Source: Paracoccaceae bacterium (GTDB lineage Bacteria > Pseudomonadota > Alphaproteobacteria > Rhodobacterales > Rhodobacteraceae). Taken from it: 64,000 nucleotides of DNA. The stretch covers positions 1 through 64,000 of the forward strand of contig JAFWNM010000016.1 in the NCBI GenBank assembly GCA_017510335.1. Direction: 5' to 3'. The notes below the pieces were generated by a model. That model saw only the letters and a list, made by a program, of their open reading frames with translations. It was not told where the DNA came from and did no database searches. A program made the translations under genes and the position numbers. Below are positions 1 to 9,068 of the stretch, piece by piece. The stretch's first letter is position 1; each line of letters begins with the position of its first letter.

Positions 1-92
1 CCCACCCGCGTGCGCTTGCCTGCGCAGGGCGGCCCCTTGGCAAGCGCGGGGATTTGCGGCAAAGGGGCATGTCCGAGCAAGGGGCCAGACCG

Positions 93-1217
93 ATGACATT
101 CCGTTTTGACATATCCGCCCGTGACGGCAGCGCGCGCAGCGGCACCATTCACACGCCACGCGGCGACATTCGCACGCCAGCCTTCATGCCGGTAGGCACA
201 GCGGCAACCGTCAAGGCCATGATGCCCGAGTCGGTGCGCGAAACGGGTGCGGATATTTTGCTTGGCAATACATATCACCTGATGTTACGCCCCACAGCCG
301 AACGCATTGCGGCCCTGGGCGGGTTGCACAGGTTCATGAACTGGGACCGGCCCATATTGACGGATTCGGGCGGGTTTCAGGTTATGTCCCTGGCCAGCCT
401 GCGCAAGCTGTCGGAGGAGGGCGTGCGCTTTGCCAGCCATATTGACGGATCGCGCCATATGCTTAGCCCCGAACGGTCCATGGAAATCCAGCGTTTGCTG
501 GGGTCTGATATTGTTATGTCATTCGATGAATGCACCCCTTTTCCTGCAGATGAGAAAGTGGCGCGCGCGTCCATGGAACTGTCCATGCGCTGGGCCGCGC
601 GGTCGCGGGCGGCGTTTGGCGACAGGCCGGGTTATGCGTTGTTCGGTATCCAGCAGGGGTCCGTTTACCGCGACCAGCGCGCCGAAAGCGCCGAGAAGCT
701 GCGCGAGATCGGATTTGACGGTTACGCCATTGGCGGGCTGGCCGTGGGCGAGGGGCAGGACCTGATGTTCGATGTGCTGGATTATGCCCCCGCGCAACTG
801 CCCGACGACAAGCCGCGGTACCTGATGGGTGTGGGCAAACCCGATGACATTGTCGGGGCGGTGCAACGCGGGGTGGACATGTTCGACTGTGTGCTGCCGT
901 CAAGGTCGGGTCGCACGGGGCAGGGATGGACCGCGCGCGGTCCAGTCAATCTGCGCAATGCGCGCCACCGTGACGACCCGCGCCCGCTGGAAGATGGCTG
1001 CACCTGCCCCGCCTGCCAGAAATACAGCCGCGCGTATTTGCACCATGTCATCAAGGCGGATGAAATCATCGGGTCCATGCTGCTGACATGGCATAATCTG
1101 GCTTATTACCAGCGGTTGATGCAGGGGTTGCGGGACGCTATTGTGGGAAGCGACCTTGACGGGTTCGCAGCGTCCTTCCATGCGAAACGTGCTGAGGGCG
1201 ATATAGACCCCATCTGA
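93..1217 (+). CDS. tgt: Queuine tRNA-ribosyltransferase (TGT)
   Basis: Exchanges the wobble guanine of GUN-anticodon tRNAs for a queuosine precursor. Seen in the protein: LTDSGGFQ with the catalytic acid Asp, the [13 protein letters not shown] loop with the nucleophilic Asp, and a C-terminal zinc site CTCPAC followed by a Tyr and a His pair. The ATG at 93 gives 374 residues, the usual family length, and AAGGGG lies about 8 nt upstream. A TTG at 54 and an ATG at 69 are in frame but add residues outside the family N-terminus. psd follows after 16 bp, so the two may be co-transcribed. Only about 90 bases precede it in the window, so a possible queA upstream cannot be judged. Confidence 0.96.
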   Translation: MTFRFDISARDGSARSGTIHTPRGDIRTPAFMPVGTAATVKAMMPESVRETGADILLGNTYHLMLRPTAERIAALGGLHRFMNWDRPILTDSGGFQVMSLASLRKLSEEGVRFASHIDGSRHMLSPERSMEIQRLLGSDIVMSFDECTPFPADEKVARASMELSMRWAARSRAAFGDRPGYALFGIQQGSVYRDQRAESAEKLREIGFDGYAIGGLAVGEGQDLMFDVLDYAPAQLPDDKPRYLMGVGKPDDIVGAVQRGVDMFDCVLPSRSGRTGQGWTARGPVNLRNARHRDDPRPLEDGCTCPACQKYSRAYLHHVIKADEIIGSMLLTWHNLAYYQRLMQGLRDAIVGSDLDGFAASFHAKRAEGDIDPI

Positions 1218-1233
1218 CATACAGGAGGGCCGA

Positions 1234-1932
1234 ATGGCCGCTGACATGCTTTCGACCGTGGTGAAGCCGATCCACAAGGAGGGATACAAGTTCATCCCTA
1301 TCTTTGCGGTGGTCACGCTGGTTTTGTTCCTGATCTGGCAGCCGCTGGGCTGGGTGGGGGTGTGTCTGACAGTGTGGTGTTACTATTTCTTTCGGGACCC
1401 CGACCGCCAGACCCCCGTGCGCGAGGGGTTGTTGGTCAGCCCTGCTGATGGGGTTATTTCACTGATTGAACCCGCCGTGCCGCCCGCCGAACTGGACATG
1501 GGCGACCAGCCCCTGACGCGTGTTTCGGTGTTCATGAATGTGTTTAACTGCCATGTGAACCGCGCGCCCATTGCGGGACGGGTTGCCAAGATTGCCTACC
1601 GGCCCGGCAAGTTCCTGAATGCGTCACTGGACAAGGCATCAGTTGATAACGAGCGCAATTCCATGGCGCTTGAAATGGTGGACGGGCGCAAGATAGCCGT
1701 GGTCCAGATTGCCGGACTGGTGGCGCGGCGCATCCTGTGCGAAGTCGAAGAAGGCCAGATGCTGGACACCGGTGCGCGTTTTGGCATGATTCGGTTTGGG
1801 TCGCGGGTGGATGTGTATTTGCCCGAAGGGGTGCAGCCCCTTGTTGCCCTTGGCCAGACGATGATTTCCGCAGAAACAGTGATTGCCGACCTGACCAGCG
1901 CGGAACCGCGCCGCATGGCCGCGATTCGCTGA
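1234..1932 (+). CDS. psd: Phosphatidylserine decarboxylase proenzyme, short type
   Basis: Decarboxylates phosphatidylserine to phosphatidylethanolamine at the inner membrane. This is the short (about 230 residue) form; it has one hydrophobic segment near the N-terminus (around residues 20-45). The autocleavage site is FGSR, with Gly-Ser at residues 189-190, where the Ser becomes the pyruvoyl cofactor of the alpha chain. AGGAGGG lies just before the ATG. The stop is one base from the pssA start, so the two consecutive steps of PE synthesis form an operon in reverse biochemical order. Confidence 0.95.
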   Translation: MAADMLSTVVKPIHKEGYKFIPIFAVVTLVLFLIWQPLGWVGVCLTVWCYYFFRDPDRQTPVREGLLVSPADGVISLIEPAVPPAELDMGDQPLTRVSVFMNVFNCHVNRAPIAGRVAKIAYRPGKFLNASLDKASVDNERNSMALEMVDGRKIAVVQIAGLVARRILCEVEEGQMLDTGARFGMIRFGSRVDVYLPEGVQPLVALGQTMISAETVIADLTSAEPRRMAAIR

Positions 1933-1933
1933 C

Positions 1934-2674
1934 ATGCCATACCGCCGCGATACCCTGTCATTCGTGCAGCTTGTGCCCAACCTTGTGACGATCATGGGCA
2001 TGTGCGCGGGGCTTAGTGCCATTCGCTATACCTTTGACGGCCGGTTTGAACTGGCCGCCGCCCTTATTATTCTGGCAGCTATTCTGGATGGCATAGACGG
2101 GCTGTTGGCGCGCAAGTTGAATGCGGCCAGTTCTTTCGGGGCCGAACTGGACAGCTTTTCCGATTTTGTCAGCTTCGGCGTCGCGCCCGGAATTTTGGTG
2201 TTCGGCTATGCGCTAACCGGACCAATGGCCGGTTTCGGCTGGGTGTTCGTGCTGGTTTTTGCTGTTTGCGCCTGTTTGCGGCTGGCACGTTTCAATATTA
2301 GCCGGGCCGTGCCGGATGGGGCGGCCACGCCGCATTTTGTGGGTGTGCCCGCGCCTGCCGGTGCCATGCTGGGTTTGTTGCCGGTCTATGCGGGCCTTGC
2401 CGGTCTGGTGGACCCGTCACGTTTTCCGGTGCTGACGGCGTTTTATCTGTCGGTGGTGGGGTTGTTGATGGTGTCGCGCCTGCCAACCCCCTCGTTGAAG
2501 GGAATCAGGATCAAGCGCGAATACGCGATATGGGTTCTGGTCGGGATGAGCGTTTTTGTGGGCTTCTTGTTCTTGCGCACATGGATCACGCTGGTTGTCG
2601 CGGACCTGGTGTATCTGAGTGTTTTGGGCACATTGGCGCTGCGGCATCTGCGCAAAGAAAAAGGCACCAGTTAG
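1934..2674 (+). CDS. pssA: CDP-diacylglycerol--serine O-phosphatidyltransferase
   Basis: Makes phosphatidylserine from CDP-diacylglycerol and serine, the step before Psd. The CDP-alcohol phosphotransferase signature is intact: DG..AR followed by G...D...D (DGIDGLLARKLNAASSFGAE, then LDSFSD), about residues 50-75. The rest is hydrophobic with around seven or eight membrane segments, as in class II PssA, and 246 residues is normal. It starts directly after the psd stop, so translational coupling is likely. The gene ends about 65 bp before tRNA-Asp. Confidence 0.95.
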   Translation: MPYRRDTLSFVQLVPNLVTIMGMCAGLSAIRYTFDGRFELAAALIILAAILDGIDGLLARKLNAASSFGAELDSFSDFVSFGVAPGILVFGYALTGPMAGFGWVFVLVFAVCACLRLARFNISRAVPDGAATPHFVGVPAPAGAMLGLLPVYAGLAGLVDPSRFPVLTAFYLSVVGLLMVSRLPTPSLKGIRIKREYAIWVLVGMSVFVGFLFLRTWITLVVADLVYLSVLGTLALRHLRKEKGTS

Positions 2675-2738
2675 CGGGTCTTTTTTGCCGATACCTGCTT
2701 GACGCGGGCAATCGCTTCGCATAATTGGACGCCATAGC

Positions 2739-2815
2739 GCGGTTGTAGCTCAGTTGGTTAGAGTACCGGCCTGTCACGCCGGGGGTCGCGGGTTCGAGCC
2801 CCGTCAACCGCGCCA
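2739..2815 (+). tRNA. tRNA-Asp (GTC)
   Basis: A 77-nt cloverleaf including an encoded CCA. The acceptor arm GCGGTTG pairs with CAACCGC. The D arm contains AGCTCAGTTGGTTAGAG. The anticodon stem CCGGC/GCCGG encloses loop CTGTCAC with anticodon GTC at 2773-2775. The T arm has GGTTCGAGCCCC. Asp tRNA carries a wobble G that is a substrate for Tgt, encoded 1.5 kb upstream. A strong terminator follows at once. Confidence 0.97.
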
Positions 2816-2822
2816 TAAAAAA

Positions 2823-2850
2823 ACTCCTGCCCTTCAGGCAGGAGTTTTTT
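2823..2850 (+). terminator. Rho-independent terminator after tRNA-Asp, probably bidirectional
   Basis: A 9-bp stem ACTCCTGCC/GGCAGGAGT with a 5-nt loop is followed by a T run on the plus strand. It is preceded by an A run, so it can also stop the minus-strand sugar kinase gene that ends at 2879. Confidence 0.92.
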
Positions 2851-2878
2851 GTTTCTGGTCCGCTGGATGGCCGGGGCC

Positions 2879-3820
2879 TTATGTGTCCGGCTTTTGCTGT
2901 GCCGCGATGGCAGCAAGCGCTTGTGGCACCAATGCGCCCCTATGGCCGATGACTTCGCGGCTAAGGGCATGGCCTGCACGAATGGCCGTCGTGCAATCTG
3001 CGCCATTAAGCCAGGCGGCCAGATAGCCCGCGTTGAAACTGTCGCCCGCTGATGTCGTATCTACGGGGGTTTCGGGCACCAGATCGGTGATGTCGCCGTG
3101 CCCATCTGCGCCACCAAAGCACATTGGCCCGCCCCCGTTCTTGACCACCACATGCCCCGCCCCCAGTGACAGATAGCGCGCGATTGTGGCCTGCATGTCA
3201 GTATCGCCAAAATGGGTGGCTTCGTCGTCGAAACTGGGCAGGACCAGGTCCGCCAGCGCGGCGGTTGCCTCAATGCTGTCGCGCATGGTGGTTGCGCTGT
3301 CCCACAGGCGCGGGCGCAAGTTGGGGTCGAATATGATTTGCGTGCCTGTGCTGCGCGCGTCTTGCAGGGCTGTCCACAGGGTTTCGCGCGCTGCGGGCGC
3401 CAGAATCGCGATGGTAATACCGGACAGATAGGCGATTTTACAGCCCGCAAGCGCGCCGTGCAGGCGTGCGGGATCATCTGCCAGCGCTTTCGCGGCGGAT
3501 GTGTCGCGCCAATAGCTGAAACTGCGCTCTCCATTTTTCAGGCTGATGGCATACAGGCCGATCTCGCGCGCTGGGTCGCGGCTGACATGGGTGGCGTCAA
3601 TGCCTTCGTTGGTCAGGAAATCCAGCATACGTTGGGAAAAATCCCCTTGGCCCACGCGCGACATATAACCCACCTGCCAGTTGGTCCCCAGAAGGCGCCG
3701 CAGATACCACGCTGTGTTCAGCGTGTCGCCCGCAATACCAAGCCGCCATTGGTCGGGCTGGCCGGTTTGGGACAGTTCAACCATTGCTTCGCCGATGGAC
3801 AGAATAAGGGGTTTTGTCAT
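2879..3820 (-). CDS. kdgK: PfkB-family sugar kinase, probable 2-dehydro-3-deoxygluconokinase
   Basis: Ribokinase-fold carbohydrate kinase of 313 residues, probably phosphorylating 2-keto-3-deoxygluconate. The N-terminus ILSIGEAMVELS and the substrate lid region GIAGDTLNTAWYLRRLL are typical of KDG kinases. The C-terminal PfkB signature DTTSAGDSFNAGYLAAW carries the catalytic Asp and the anion hole. It stands alone: no uxuA, kdgA or transporter gene adjoins it, so the substrate comes from sequence flavour only. Other PfkB sugars remain possible. Confidence 0.8.
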   Translation of the reverse strand: MTKPLILSIGEAMVELSQTGQPDQWRLGIAGDTLNTAWYLRRLLGTNWQVGYMSRVGQGDFSQRMLDFLTNEGIDATHVSRDPAREIGLYAISLKNGERSFSYWRDTSAAKALADDPARLHGALAGCKIAYLSGITIAILAPAARETLWTALQDARSTGTQIIFDPNLRPRLWDSATTMRDSIEATAALADLVLPSFDDEATHFGDTDMQATIARYLSLGAGHVVVKNGGGPMCFGGADGHGDITDLVPETPVDTTSAGDSFNAGYLAAWLNGADCTTAIRAGHALSREVIGHRGALVPQALAAIAAQQKPDT

Positions 3821-3986
3821 GTGCCATGTCCCGTCTTGAGTTATTCCGTGGTGTCCCGCAGGGTGCAGAAACTGGAATATTAGCCGACCACCTATGTCAA
3901 GTGTGACGGCGCGAATGTCAATCTTGCTGGTGCTACGTTCAAATGCATCGTTAAGGGATATGGCCGTGCCTTGTCAGATCACAGCG

Positions 3987-3996
3987 CAAGCGCTTG
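3987..3996. promoter_or_regulatory. Palindrome CAAGCGCTTG, possible LacI/GalR-type operator
   Basis: A perfect 10-bp palindrome of the kind bound by LacI-family regulators of sugar genes, about 170 bp upstream of the sugar kinase start. The distance is long for a repressor site and no lacI-type gene is in the window, so this may be chance. Confidence 0.2.
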
Positions 3997-4056
3997 AGAT
4001 TGGCCTGCAGCAGGCATCGGGAATTGCCCAAGGTGCGGGATCAAGGCCGTAGGCCG

Positions 4057-4196
4057 CCGCACCAGCGGCGGGCCGTCCCGCGGCCTGCCGATGTCGCTTG
4101 CTGCACGCCAAGCCTGTCAACTTAGGAGCGTGCAGCCTGCATAAACTGCATTCCTATAATGTGGGACCGGCAGACCCCGGCCCGCCGCTGGTGCGG
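4057..4196. repeat. Large nested inverted repeat in a gene-free stretch
   Basis: The 508 bp between the kinase and clpB (3821-4328) hold no convincing gene. Inside them a perfect 19-bp inverted repeat (4057-4075 against 4178-4196, arm CCGCACCAGCGGCGGGCCG) encloses a second 9-bp repeat, GCTGCACGC/GCGTGCAGC (4100-4108 and 4128-4136), with partly pairing sequence between them. A further CCCCTG/CAGGGG pair sits at 4235-4260. It could be a palindromic repeat unit, the remains of a small mobile element, or a folded RNA. I do not recognise it. Confidence 0.6.
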
Positions 4197-4276
4197 GCTT
4201 GGTGCTGGAATGAAGGGCAGCTTCAGGCCAATTTCCCCTGATGTGATCATGTTACAGGGGATGCCAAACGTAAAAC

Positions 4277-4300
4277 AGACCCGCCTTGATCGGCGGGTCT
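4277..4300 (-). terminator. Terminator of clpB
   Basis: On the minus strand, stem AGACCCGCC/GGCGGGTCT with a 6-nt loop is followed by GTTTTA, 30 bp after the clpB stop. Confidence 0.8.
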
Positions 4301-4328
4301 TTGGTCGTCGCGTGGTGCGCGGAAACGG

Positions 4329-6941
4329 TTAATGCACCAGTGTCACGCGGGGGGCGCTGTCATCGCGGGAAACCTGCCCGTTGACGATCAGTCCTTCTGG
4401 CCCGGCCGTTACCGCGACAGTGCTGCCGTCCATAACCGCGCCGCCCAGCAACATTTCCGCAAGCGGGTCTTGCAAGTAGCGCTGGATGACCCGTTTCAGC
4501 GGACGCGCGCCATAAACGGGGTCATAGCCCTTGTCGGCAAGCCATGTGCGGGCTGCGTCATCCAGGTCCAGCGTGATCTTGCGCGCCAGAAGCCGTTTAA
4601 GCAAGCGCCCCATCTGGATGTCGACAATCGCATCCATATCCGCCCGTGCCAGCCGGTCAAAGATGATGGTTTCATCCAGCCGGTTCAGGAATTCGGGGCG
4701 GAAATGGGCGCGCACGGCGTCCATCACCTGTTCGCGGGCCTGCGTGCCGTCACTGCCGTCGGGCAGTTGCGACAGGGCCTGCGACCCAAGGTTCGATGTC
4801 AGGATGATCAGCGTTTGTTTGAAATCCACTGTGCGGCCATGCCCGTCAGTCAGCACCCCATCATCCAGCACCTGCAACAGCACATTGAACACTTCGGGAT
4901 GTGCCTTCTCCACCTCGTCGAACAGCACAACCTGATAGGGCCTGCGGCGCACGGCTTCAGTCAGAACGCCGCCTTCTTCATACCCCACATACCCCGGAGG
5001 GGCACCGATCAGCCGCGAAACACTGTGCTTTTCCATGAATTCGGACATGTCGATCCGCACCATGGCGCTGTCATCGTCAAACAGGTATTCGGCCACCGCC
5101 TTGGTCAGTTCGGTTTTGCCCACGCCCGTCGGCCCAAGGAACAGGAAACTGCCAAGAGGGCGGTTTTCGTCGTTCAGCCCTGCGCGGGCGCGGCGCACGG
5201 CATTGGCGACGGCGCGCACAGCAGTATGCTGGCCGATGACGCGCTTGTGCAGTTCATCTTCCATGCGCAGCAGTTTGTCGCGTTCCCCTTCCAGCATTTT
5301 CGATGTGGGAATGCCGGTCCAGCGTTCCACGACTTCGGCAATCTGTTCGGGGCGCACGGCGTCTGCGACCATCTTCTCGGCCTCTCTTGCCTCGGCGTCG
5401 GCCAGTTTGCGTTCCAGTTCCGGGATTTCGCCATATTGCAACCGGCCTGCGGCGGCAAAATCGCCGCTGCGTTTGGCGGTTTCCAGATCAATGCGCGCGC
5501 GGTCCAGATCTTCCTTGATCTTGCGCGCTTCTTCCAGCTTGTCGCGTTCGGCCTGCCATGTGGCGGTCAGTTCGGCACTGCGTTCGTGCAGGTCGGACAA
5601 TTCGCGTTCCAGTGTTTCCAGCCGGTCGCGGGATGCGGCGTCATCTTCCTTGCGCAGGGCTTCGGCCTCGATCTGTTTTTGCAAGATATCGCGGTCCAGC
5701 GCGTCCAGTTCTTCGGGCTTGCTGTCAACTTCCATGCGCAGACGGCTGGCGGCTTCGTCCATCAGGTCAATGGCCTTGTCGGGCAAAAAGCGGTCTGTGA
5801 TGTAGCGATGCGACAGCGTGGCCGCCGTAACCAGCGCCGAGTCCGCGATGCGCACGCCATGGTGCAGTTCGTATTTTTCCTTGATGCCGCGCAGGATGGA
5901 AATTGTATCTTCCACTGTGGGTTCCTGAACCAGAACCGGCTGGAAGCGCCGCGCAAGGGCTGCATCCTTTTCGACATGCTTGCGGTATTCGTCCAGCGTG
6001 GTGGCACCCACGCAATGCAATTCCCCCCGCGCAAGGGCCGGTTTTATAAGGTTGGCGGCGTCCATCGCCCCTTCGGATTTGCCAGCGCCCACAAGGGTGT
6101 GCATTTCATCGATGAACAGAATGATTTCGCCATTGGCGGCGGTCACTTCCGACAAGATGGCCTTCAGGCGTTCCTCAAACTCGCCACGGTATTTCGCACC
6201 GGCAATCAGTGCGCCCATATCCAGCGCCATCAGTTTCTTGTCGCGCAGGGATTCGGGCACGTCGCCATTGATGATACGCAGCGCCAGCCCTTCGGCAATG
6301 GCGGTTTTCCCGACACCGGGTTCACCAATCAAAACGGGGTTGTTTTTGGTGCGGCGGCTTAGAACCTGCATGGAGCGACGAATTTCTTCATCCCGCCCGA
6401 TGATGGGGTCGATCTTGCCATCGCGCGCGGCCTGCGTCAGGTCGCGGGCGTATTTCTTCAGCGCATCAAAGCTGTCTTCCGCCGAGGCACTGTCGGCGGT
6501 GCGCCCTTTGCGCAGGTCGTTGATGGCGGTGTTAAGCTTTTGTGCGGTGACGGCACCCGCATCCAGCGCGTCCTTGGCATCGGATTTCACCAGTGCCAGC
6601 GCTGTCAGCAGCCGTTCGACGGTAACGTAGCTGTCATTGGCCTTGTTGGCGACCTGTTCGGCCTGATCCAGCACCTTGGCGGTTTGCGGGTCAATGTATA
6701 TCTGGGCATCGCCGCCAGACACTTTGGGAATTTTTGCCAGCGCAATATCATTGGCTTGCACAACACGGTCGGCAGCCCCGCCTGCGCGTTGAATCAGGTT
6801 TGCGGCCATGCCCTGGTCATCATCCAGAAGGGCCTTCAGCAAATGCGCGGGCGTGACGCGCTGGTGGTCTTCGCGCAGGGCAATGGTTTGGGCGGCTTGC
6901 AGGAAACCCCGCGCACGTTCGGTGAATTTTTCAAGGTTCAT
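4329..6941 (-). CDS. clpB: ATP-dependent chaperone ClpB (Hsp100 disaggregase)
   Basis: Hexameric disaggregase that extracts polypeptides from aggregates with DnaK. The 870-residue protein has the full layout. It begins with a Clp N domain (1-145) and first AAA+ module with Walker A GEPGVGKT at 206-213 and Walker [11 protein letters not shown] long charged coiled-coil middle domain (about 410-530) follows, then the second AAA+ module with Walker A GPTGVGKT near 606. The presence of the middle domain separates ClpB from ClpA and ClpC. AAGGAGAG precedes the ATG. It stands alone with its own terminator, as expected for a heat-shock gene. Confidence 0.97.
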   Translation of the reverse strand: MNLEKFTERARGFLQAAQTIALREDHQRVTPAHLLKALLDDDQGMAANLIQRAGGAADRVVQANDIALAKIPKVSGGDAQIYIDPQTAKVLDQAEQVANKANDSYVTVERLLTALALVKSDAKDALDAGAVTAQKLNTAINDLRKGRTADSASAEDSFDALKKYARDLTQAARDGKIDPIIGRDEEIRRSMQVLSRRTKNNPVLIGEPGVGKTAIAEGLALRIINGDVPESLRDKKLMALDMGALIAGAKYRGEFEERLKAILSEVTAANGEIILFIDEMHTLVGAGKSEGAMDAANLIKPALARGELHCVGATTLDEYRKHVEKDAALARRFQPVLVQEPTVEDTISILRGIKEKYELHHGVRIADSALVTAATLSHRYITDRFLPDKAIDLMDEAASRLRMEVDSKPEELDALDRDILQKQIEAEALRKEDDAASRDRLETLERELSDLHERSAELTATWQAERDKLEEARKIKEDLDRARIDLETAKRSGDFAAAGRLQYGEIPELERKLADAEAREAEKMVADAVRPEQIAEVVERWTGIPTSKMLEGERDKLLRMEDELHKRVIGQHTAVRAVANAVRRARAGLNDENRPLGSFLFLGPTGVGKTELTKAVAEYLFDDDSAMVRIDMSEFMEKHSVSRLIGAPPGYVGYEEGGVLTEAVRRRPYQVVLFDEVEKAHPEVFNVLLQVLDDGVLTDGHGRTVDFKQTLIILTSNLGSQALSQLPDGSDGTQAREQVMDAVRAHFRPEFLNRLDETIIFDRLARADMDAIVDIQMGRLLKRLLARKITLDLDDAARTWLADKGYDPVYGARPLKRVIQRYLQDPLAEMLLGGAVMDGSTVAVTAGPEGLIVNGQVSRDDSAPRVTLVH

Positions 6942-7025
6942 CTGTGCTCTCCTTCATAAGCGCCCTGAAATACGGGTGCCGCCTGCTATGCAGCGCGGTC
7001 CATGTCGGGCCTTGAAGCTTATTTG

Positions 7026-7049
7026 GGATGGCACAGGGCCTGTTGCAAG
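7026..7049 (-). promoter_or_regulatory. Possible RpoH-type promoter of clpB
   Basis: On the minus strand CTTGCAA is followed after 11 nt by CCATCC, resembling the CTTG...CC-T pattern of alphaproteobacterial heat-shock promoters. It lies 85-110 bp before the clpB start. The match is loose. Confidence 0.35.
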
Positions 7050-7079
7050 ATGGGCACAGTCGATAACGCCGAAAAACCG

Positions 7080-7715
7080 TTACCCGCGCCGGTCGGCCAG
7101 CGCCGCCCAGTCAGGGCCGGCCCCGCGTTGCAGCACAAACTGCCGCCAATCCGGTGTGTCCGGGGTCGGTGGCGCCGCCTGAAACCCAAGCCTGTGGGCG
7201 ACCCGTAAGGAACGGGTGTTTTCGCGGTGAATGCGTGCAGCCACATATTGCAGCGCAGGAAAATTCGAGAAGCAACGATAGGCGAACAGCGCAACCATTC
7301 GCGTGGACAAACCTTTGCCCCAATGCGCCCTGCCCAGCCAGTAACTGATTTCCCCTGACGCGGGCGGGGTGGCCCCCTTGGCCCATTCCAGACGCATTTG
7401 CCCCACAATTTGGCCGTTCCACACGACGGCCCGGACTTTGTGATGCGTGGCCTGTTGGGACAGGGCAATCAAGTCCTGCGCCAGATCAAGTGTCAAGGGG
7501 GCAGGGTAATCTTCGGGCATGAACTGCCACAGGGCAGGATCATTCAGCATTTGCTTGTATATGGGGGCGTCATCACTGTGCCATCCGCGAAACTGGAACC
7601 TGTTTTGCAAGGTTTCTGGCGGCGGTGTCAGGGTTAAAGCGCTAATCCGCTTGCCGCGCAGCAGGTCAGGAATATCCCGCGATGGCGGGGCATGTGTTCT
7701 TTGATCCAGTGTCAT
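7080..7715 (-). CDS. GNAT-family N-acetyltransferase (RimJ/RimL-like)
   Basis: A 211-residue protein with the GNAT fold. A beta segment IVGQMRLEW leads into GEISYWLGRAHWGKGLSTRMV, the acetyl-CoA pyrophosphate-binding region (W-G-K-G), and then NTRSLRVAHRLGFQ, the typical C-terminal Asn and hydrophobic strand. This pattern is that of RimJ/RimL or antibiotic/amino-terminal acetyltransferases; the acceptor is unknown. ATG 7715 is preferred over the in-frame TTG 7733 because GGAGGG lies upstream of it. The gene is monocistronic between clpB and DUF2478. Confidence 0.8.
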   Translation of the reverse strand: MTLDQRTHAPPSRDIPDLLRGKRISALTLTPPPETLQNRFQFRGWHSDDAPIYKQMLNDPALWQFMPEDYPAPLTLDLAQDLIALSQQATHHKVRAVVWNGQIVGQMRLEWAKGATPPASGEISYWLGRAHWGKGLSTRMVALFAYRCFSNFPALQYVAARIHRENTRSLRVAHRLGFQAAPPTPDTPDWRQFVLQRGAGPDWAALADRRG

Positions 7716-7812
7716 GGGTAAATCGCCCTCCAATCTTGGTAACCAAAATAAGCAGGCTTTTACGAAGGGTCAGGGAAGTGCAGCGCAAACTTTTCGTGAT
7801 CTGAATGGTCCT

Positions 7813-8352
7813 TTAGCGGATTGTGTGCGCAACCGGCACAATCGGCGCAGCCAGGCCTGTTTGTTCACGGCACCAGCCCTGAAGCGCGGGGATGTCTGCA
7901 GGCAAAGGGTCTGCCATGCCGTCAGCAAAGCGCAGAAACGCGTCAATATTGGCGGGACGCACTGCGGTAAGAACAGGAATTCCTTGCGACAAGGCCTGTC
8001 CGATAACAGACCGAAACCCCCGCCCTTCGGTTTCGGCCTTGCCAAATTTATTCAAAATCAACAGGGCCGGTCCGCGATGCAACGCAGCCGCCACCAGCCC
8101 GACCGCAGTTTCCAGCCCATGCGCATCAAGCCTGCATCCGTTGGCGTGCGGTCCCAGATTCTGGCTGATACGCACCTGTTGGGCATGCCCGATGATGTGC
8201 AGGTCCATATCGCAGGGCCGGTCCTGCGTGGTTTCGCGGTTTATCTGGACAACACCGGCCAATGGCCAGCCCGCCGCGCCCAGCACGCTCGCCAATTCGG
8301 CCAGAACCCTGTCAGCAGTCCCGCGCCCGTGTGCAGAAATATAGCCGAGCAT
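7813..8352 (-). CDS. DUF2478 family protein, molybdenum-cofactor neighbourhood
   Basis: A 179-residue protein of the DUF2478 family, recognised from its opening MLGYISAHGRGTADRVLAEL, the DMDLHIIG and ISQNLG segments, and LLILNKFGKAETEGRGFR in the middle. The family is usually described as a small NTPase-like protein found beside molybdate transport or Moco genes. Its biochemical role is not established. Here it is divergent from mobA across 116 bp, which fits a link to molybdenum metabolism. The longer reading upstream of 8352 runs into the intergenic region; AAGGGC before this ATG supports the start. Confidence 0.75.
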   Translation of the reverse strand: MLGYISAHGRGTADRVLAELASVLGAAGWPLAGVVQINRETTQDRPCDMDLHIIGHAQQVRISQNLGPHANGCRLDAHGLETAVGLVAAALHRGPALLILNKFGKAETEGRGFRSVIGQALSQGIPVLTAVRPANIDAFLRFADGMADPLPADIPALQGWCREQTGLAAPIVPVAHTIR

Positions 8353-8468
8353 CTGTCTGCCCTTATTTGCGAACCATGTTATATCGTATGTATACTGACC
8401 CCAGAGTAAGGGCCATAGCCTGAATATGCGCCGCATTTCAGGACGTTTTTGGAAAGGACCCCCGTGCC
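8353..8468. promoter_or_regulatory. Divergent promoter region of DUF2478 and mobA
   Basis: An AT-rich patch with a loose dyad, GTTATAT then ATGTATAC (8378-8395), sits between the two divergent genes. A molybdate-responsive (ModE-like) site is conceivable because both genes belong to Mo metabolism, but the match is weak. Confidence 0.3.
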
Positions 8469-9068
8469 ATGATTTTGGGTGTTGTGCTGGCAGGCGGGCA
8501 GGCCACCCGCATGGGTGGGGGTGACAAGGGTTTGCGCCATGTCGCGGGCAAGCCGCTGTTGACACATGTTCTGAACCGGCTGACCCCGCAGGTGGCTGCG
8601 GTGGCGTTGAATGCGAATGGCGATCCTGCGCGCTTCGGGTCTTTTGGCGTGCCGGTGCTGGCAGATTCGCTGCCTGATTACCCCGGTCCATTGGCGGGCA
8701 TTCTGGCGGGGCTGGATTGGGGCGCGCAGATGGGGGCGTCCCGGGTCGTCACGGTTGCTGTCGATACACCATTTTTCCCGTGCGATCTGGTGTCAGAATT
8801 ATGCGATGCGGCGGGTGTGTCGGGCGTGGCCGTCGCAGCGACACAGCGCGATGGGGTGTTGCAGCGCCATCCGACATTTGGCTTGTGGCCTGTTGCCTTG
8901 CGCGATGACCTGCGCGCTGCGCTGCGGGGCGGGGTGCGCAAGGTTTCGCACTGGGTGGACAGCCAACACGGTGGTCTCGCGCAATTTGACGCTGTTCCGT
9001 TCGACCCGTTTTTCAACATAAACACACTGCAAGACCTGAGTGTGGCGGAAGGTCTGGCGGGGGGATGA
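8469..9068 (+). CDS. mobA: Molybdenum cofactor guanylyltransferase MobA
   Basis: Transfers GMP from GTP to Mo-molybdopterin to make the MGD cofactor used by DMSO-reductase-family enzymes. The N-terminal nucleotide-binding signature LAGGQATRMGGGDKGL (residues 7-22) is typical, followed by a Rossmann-like core, VAVDTPFFP with the metal-binding Asp, and a C-terminal FFNINTLQDL. At 199 residues it has the usual length. The stop overlaps the next start in ATGA, so the following gene is translationally coupled. Confidence 0.93.
   Translation: MILGVVLAGGQATRMGGGDKGLRHVAGKPLLTHVLNRLTPQVAAVALNANGDPARFGSFGVPVLADSLPDYPGPLAGILAGLDWGAQMGASRVVTVAVDTPFFPCDLVSELCDAAGVSGVAVAATQRDGVLQRHPTFGLWPVALRDDLRAALRGGVRKVSHWVDSQHGGLAQFDAVPFDPFFNINTLQDLSVAEGLAGG

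Noticed and set aside
4332-6362. 676-residue plus-strand frame opposite clpB
   Set aside because: Antisense shadow of a complete clpB; His/Gln-rich, low-quality translation without domains.
8388-8397. ATGTATACTG near mobA as another copy of the island operator
   Set aside because: It differs in the palindrome and lies far from the island; probably coincidence.
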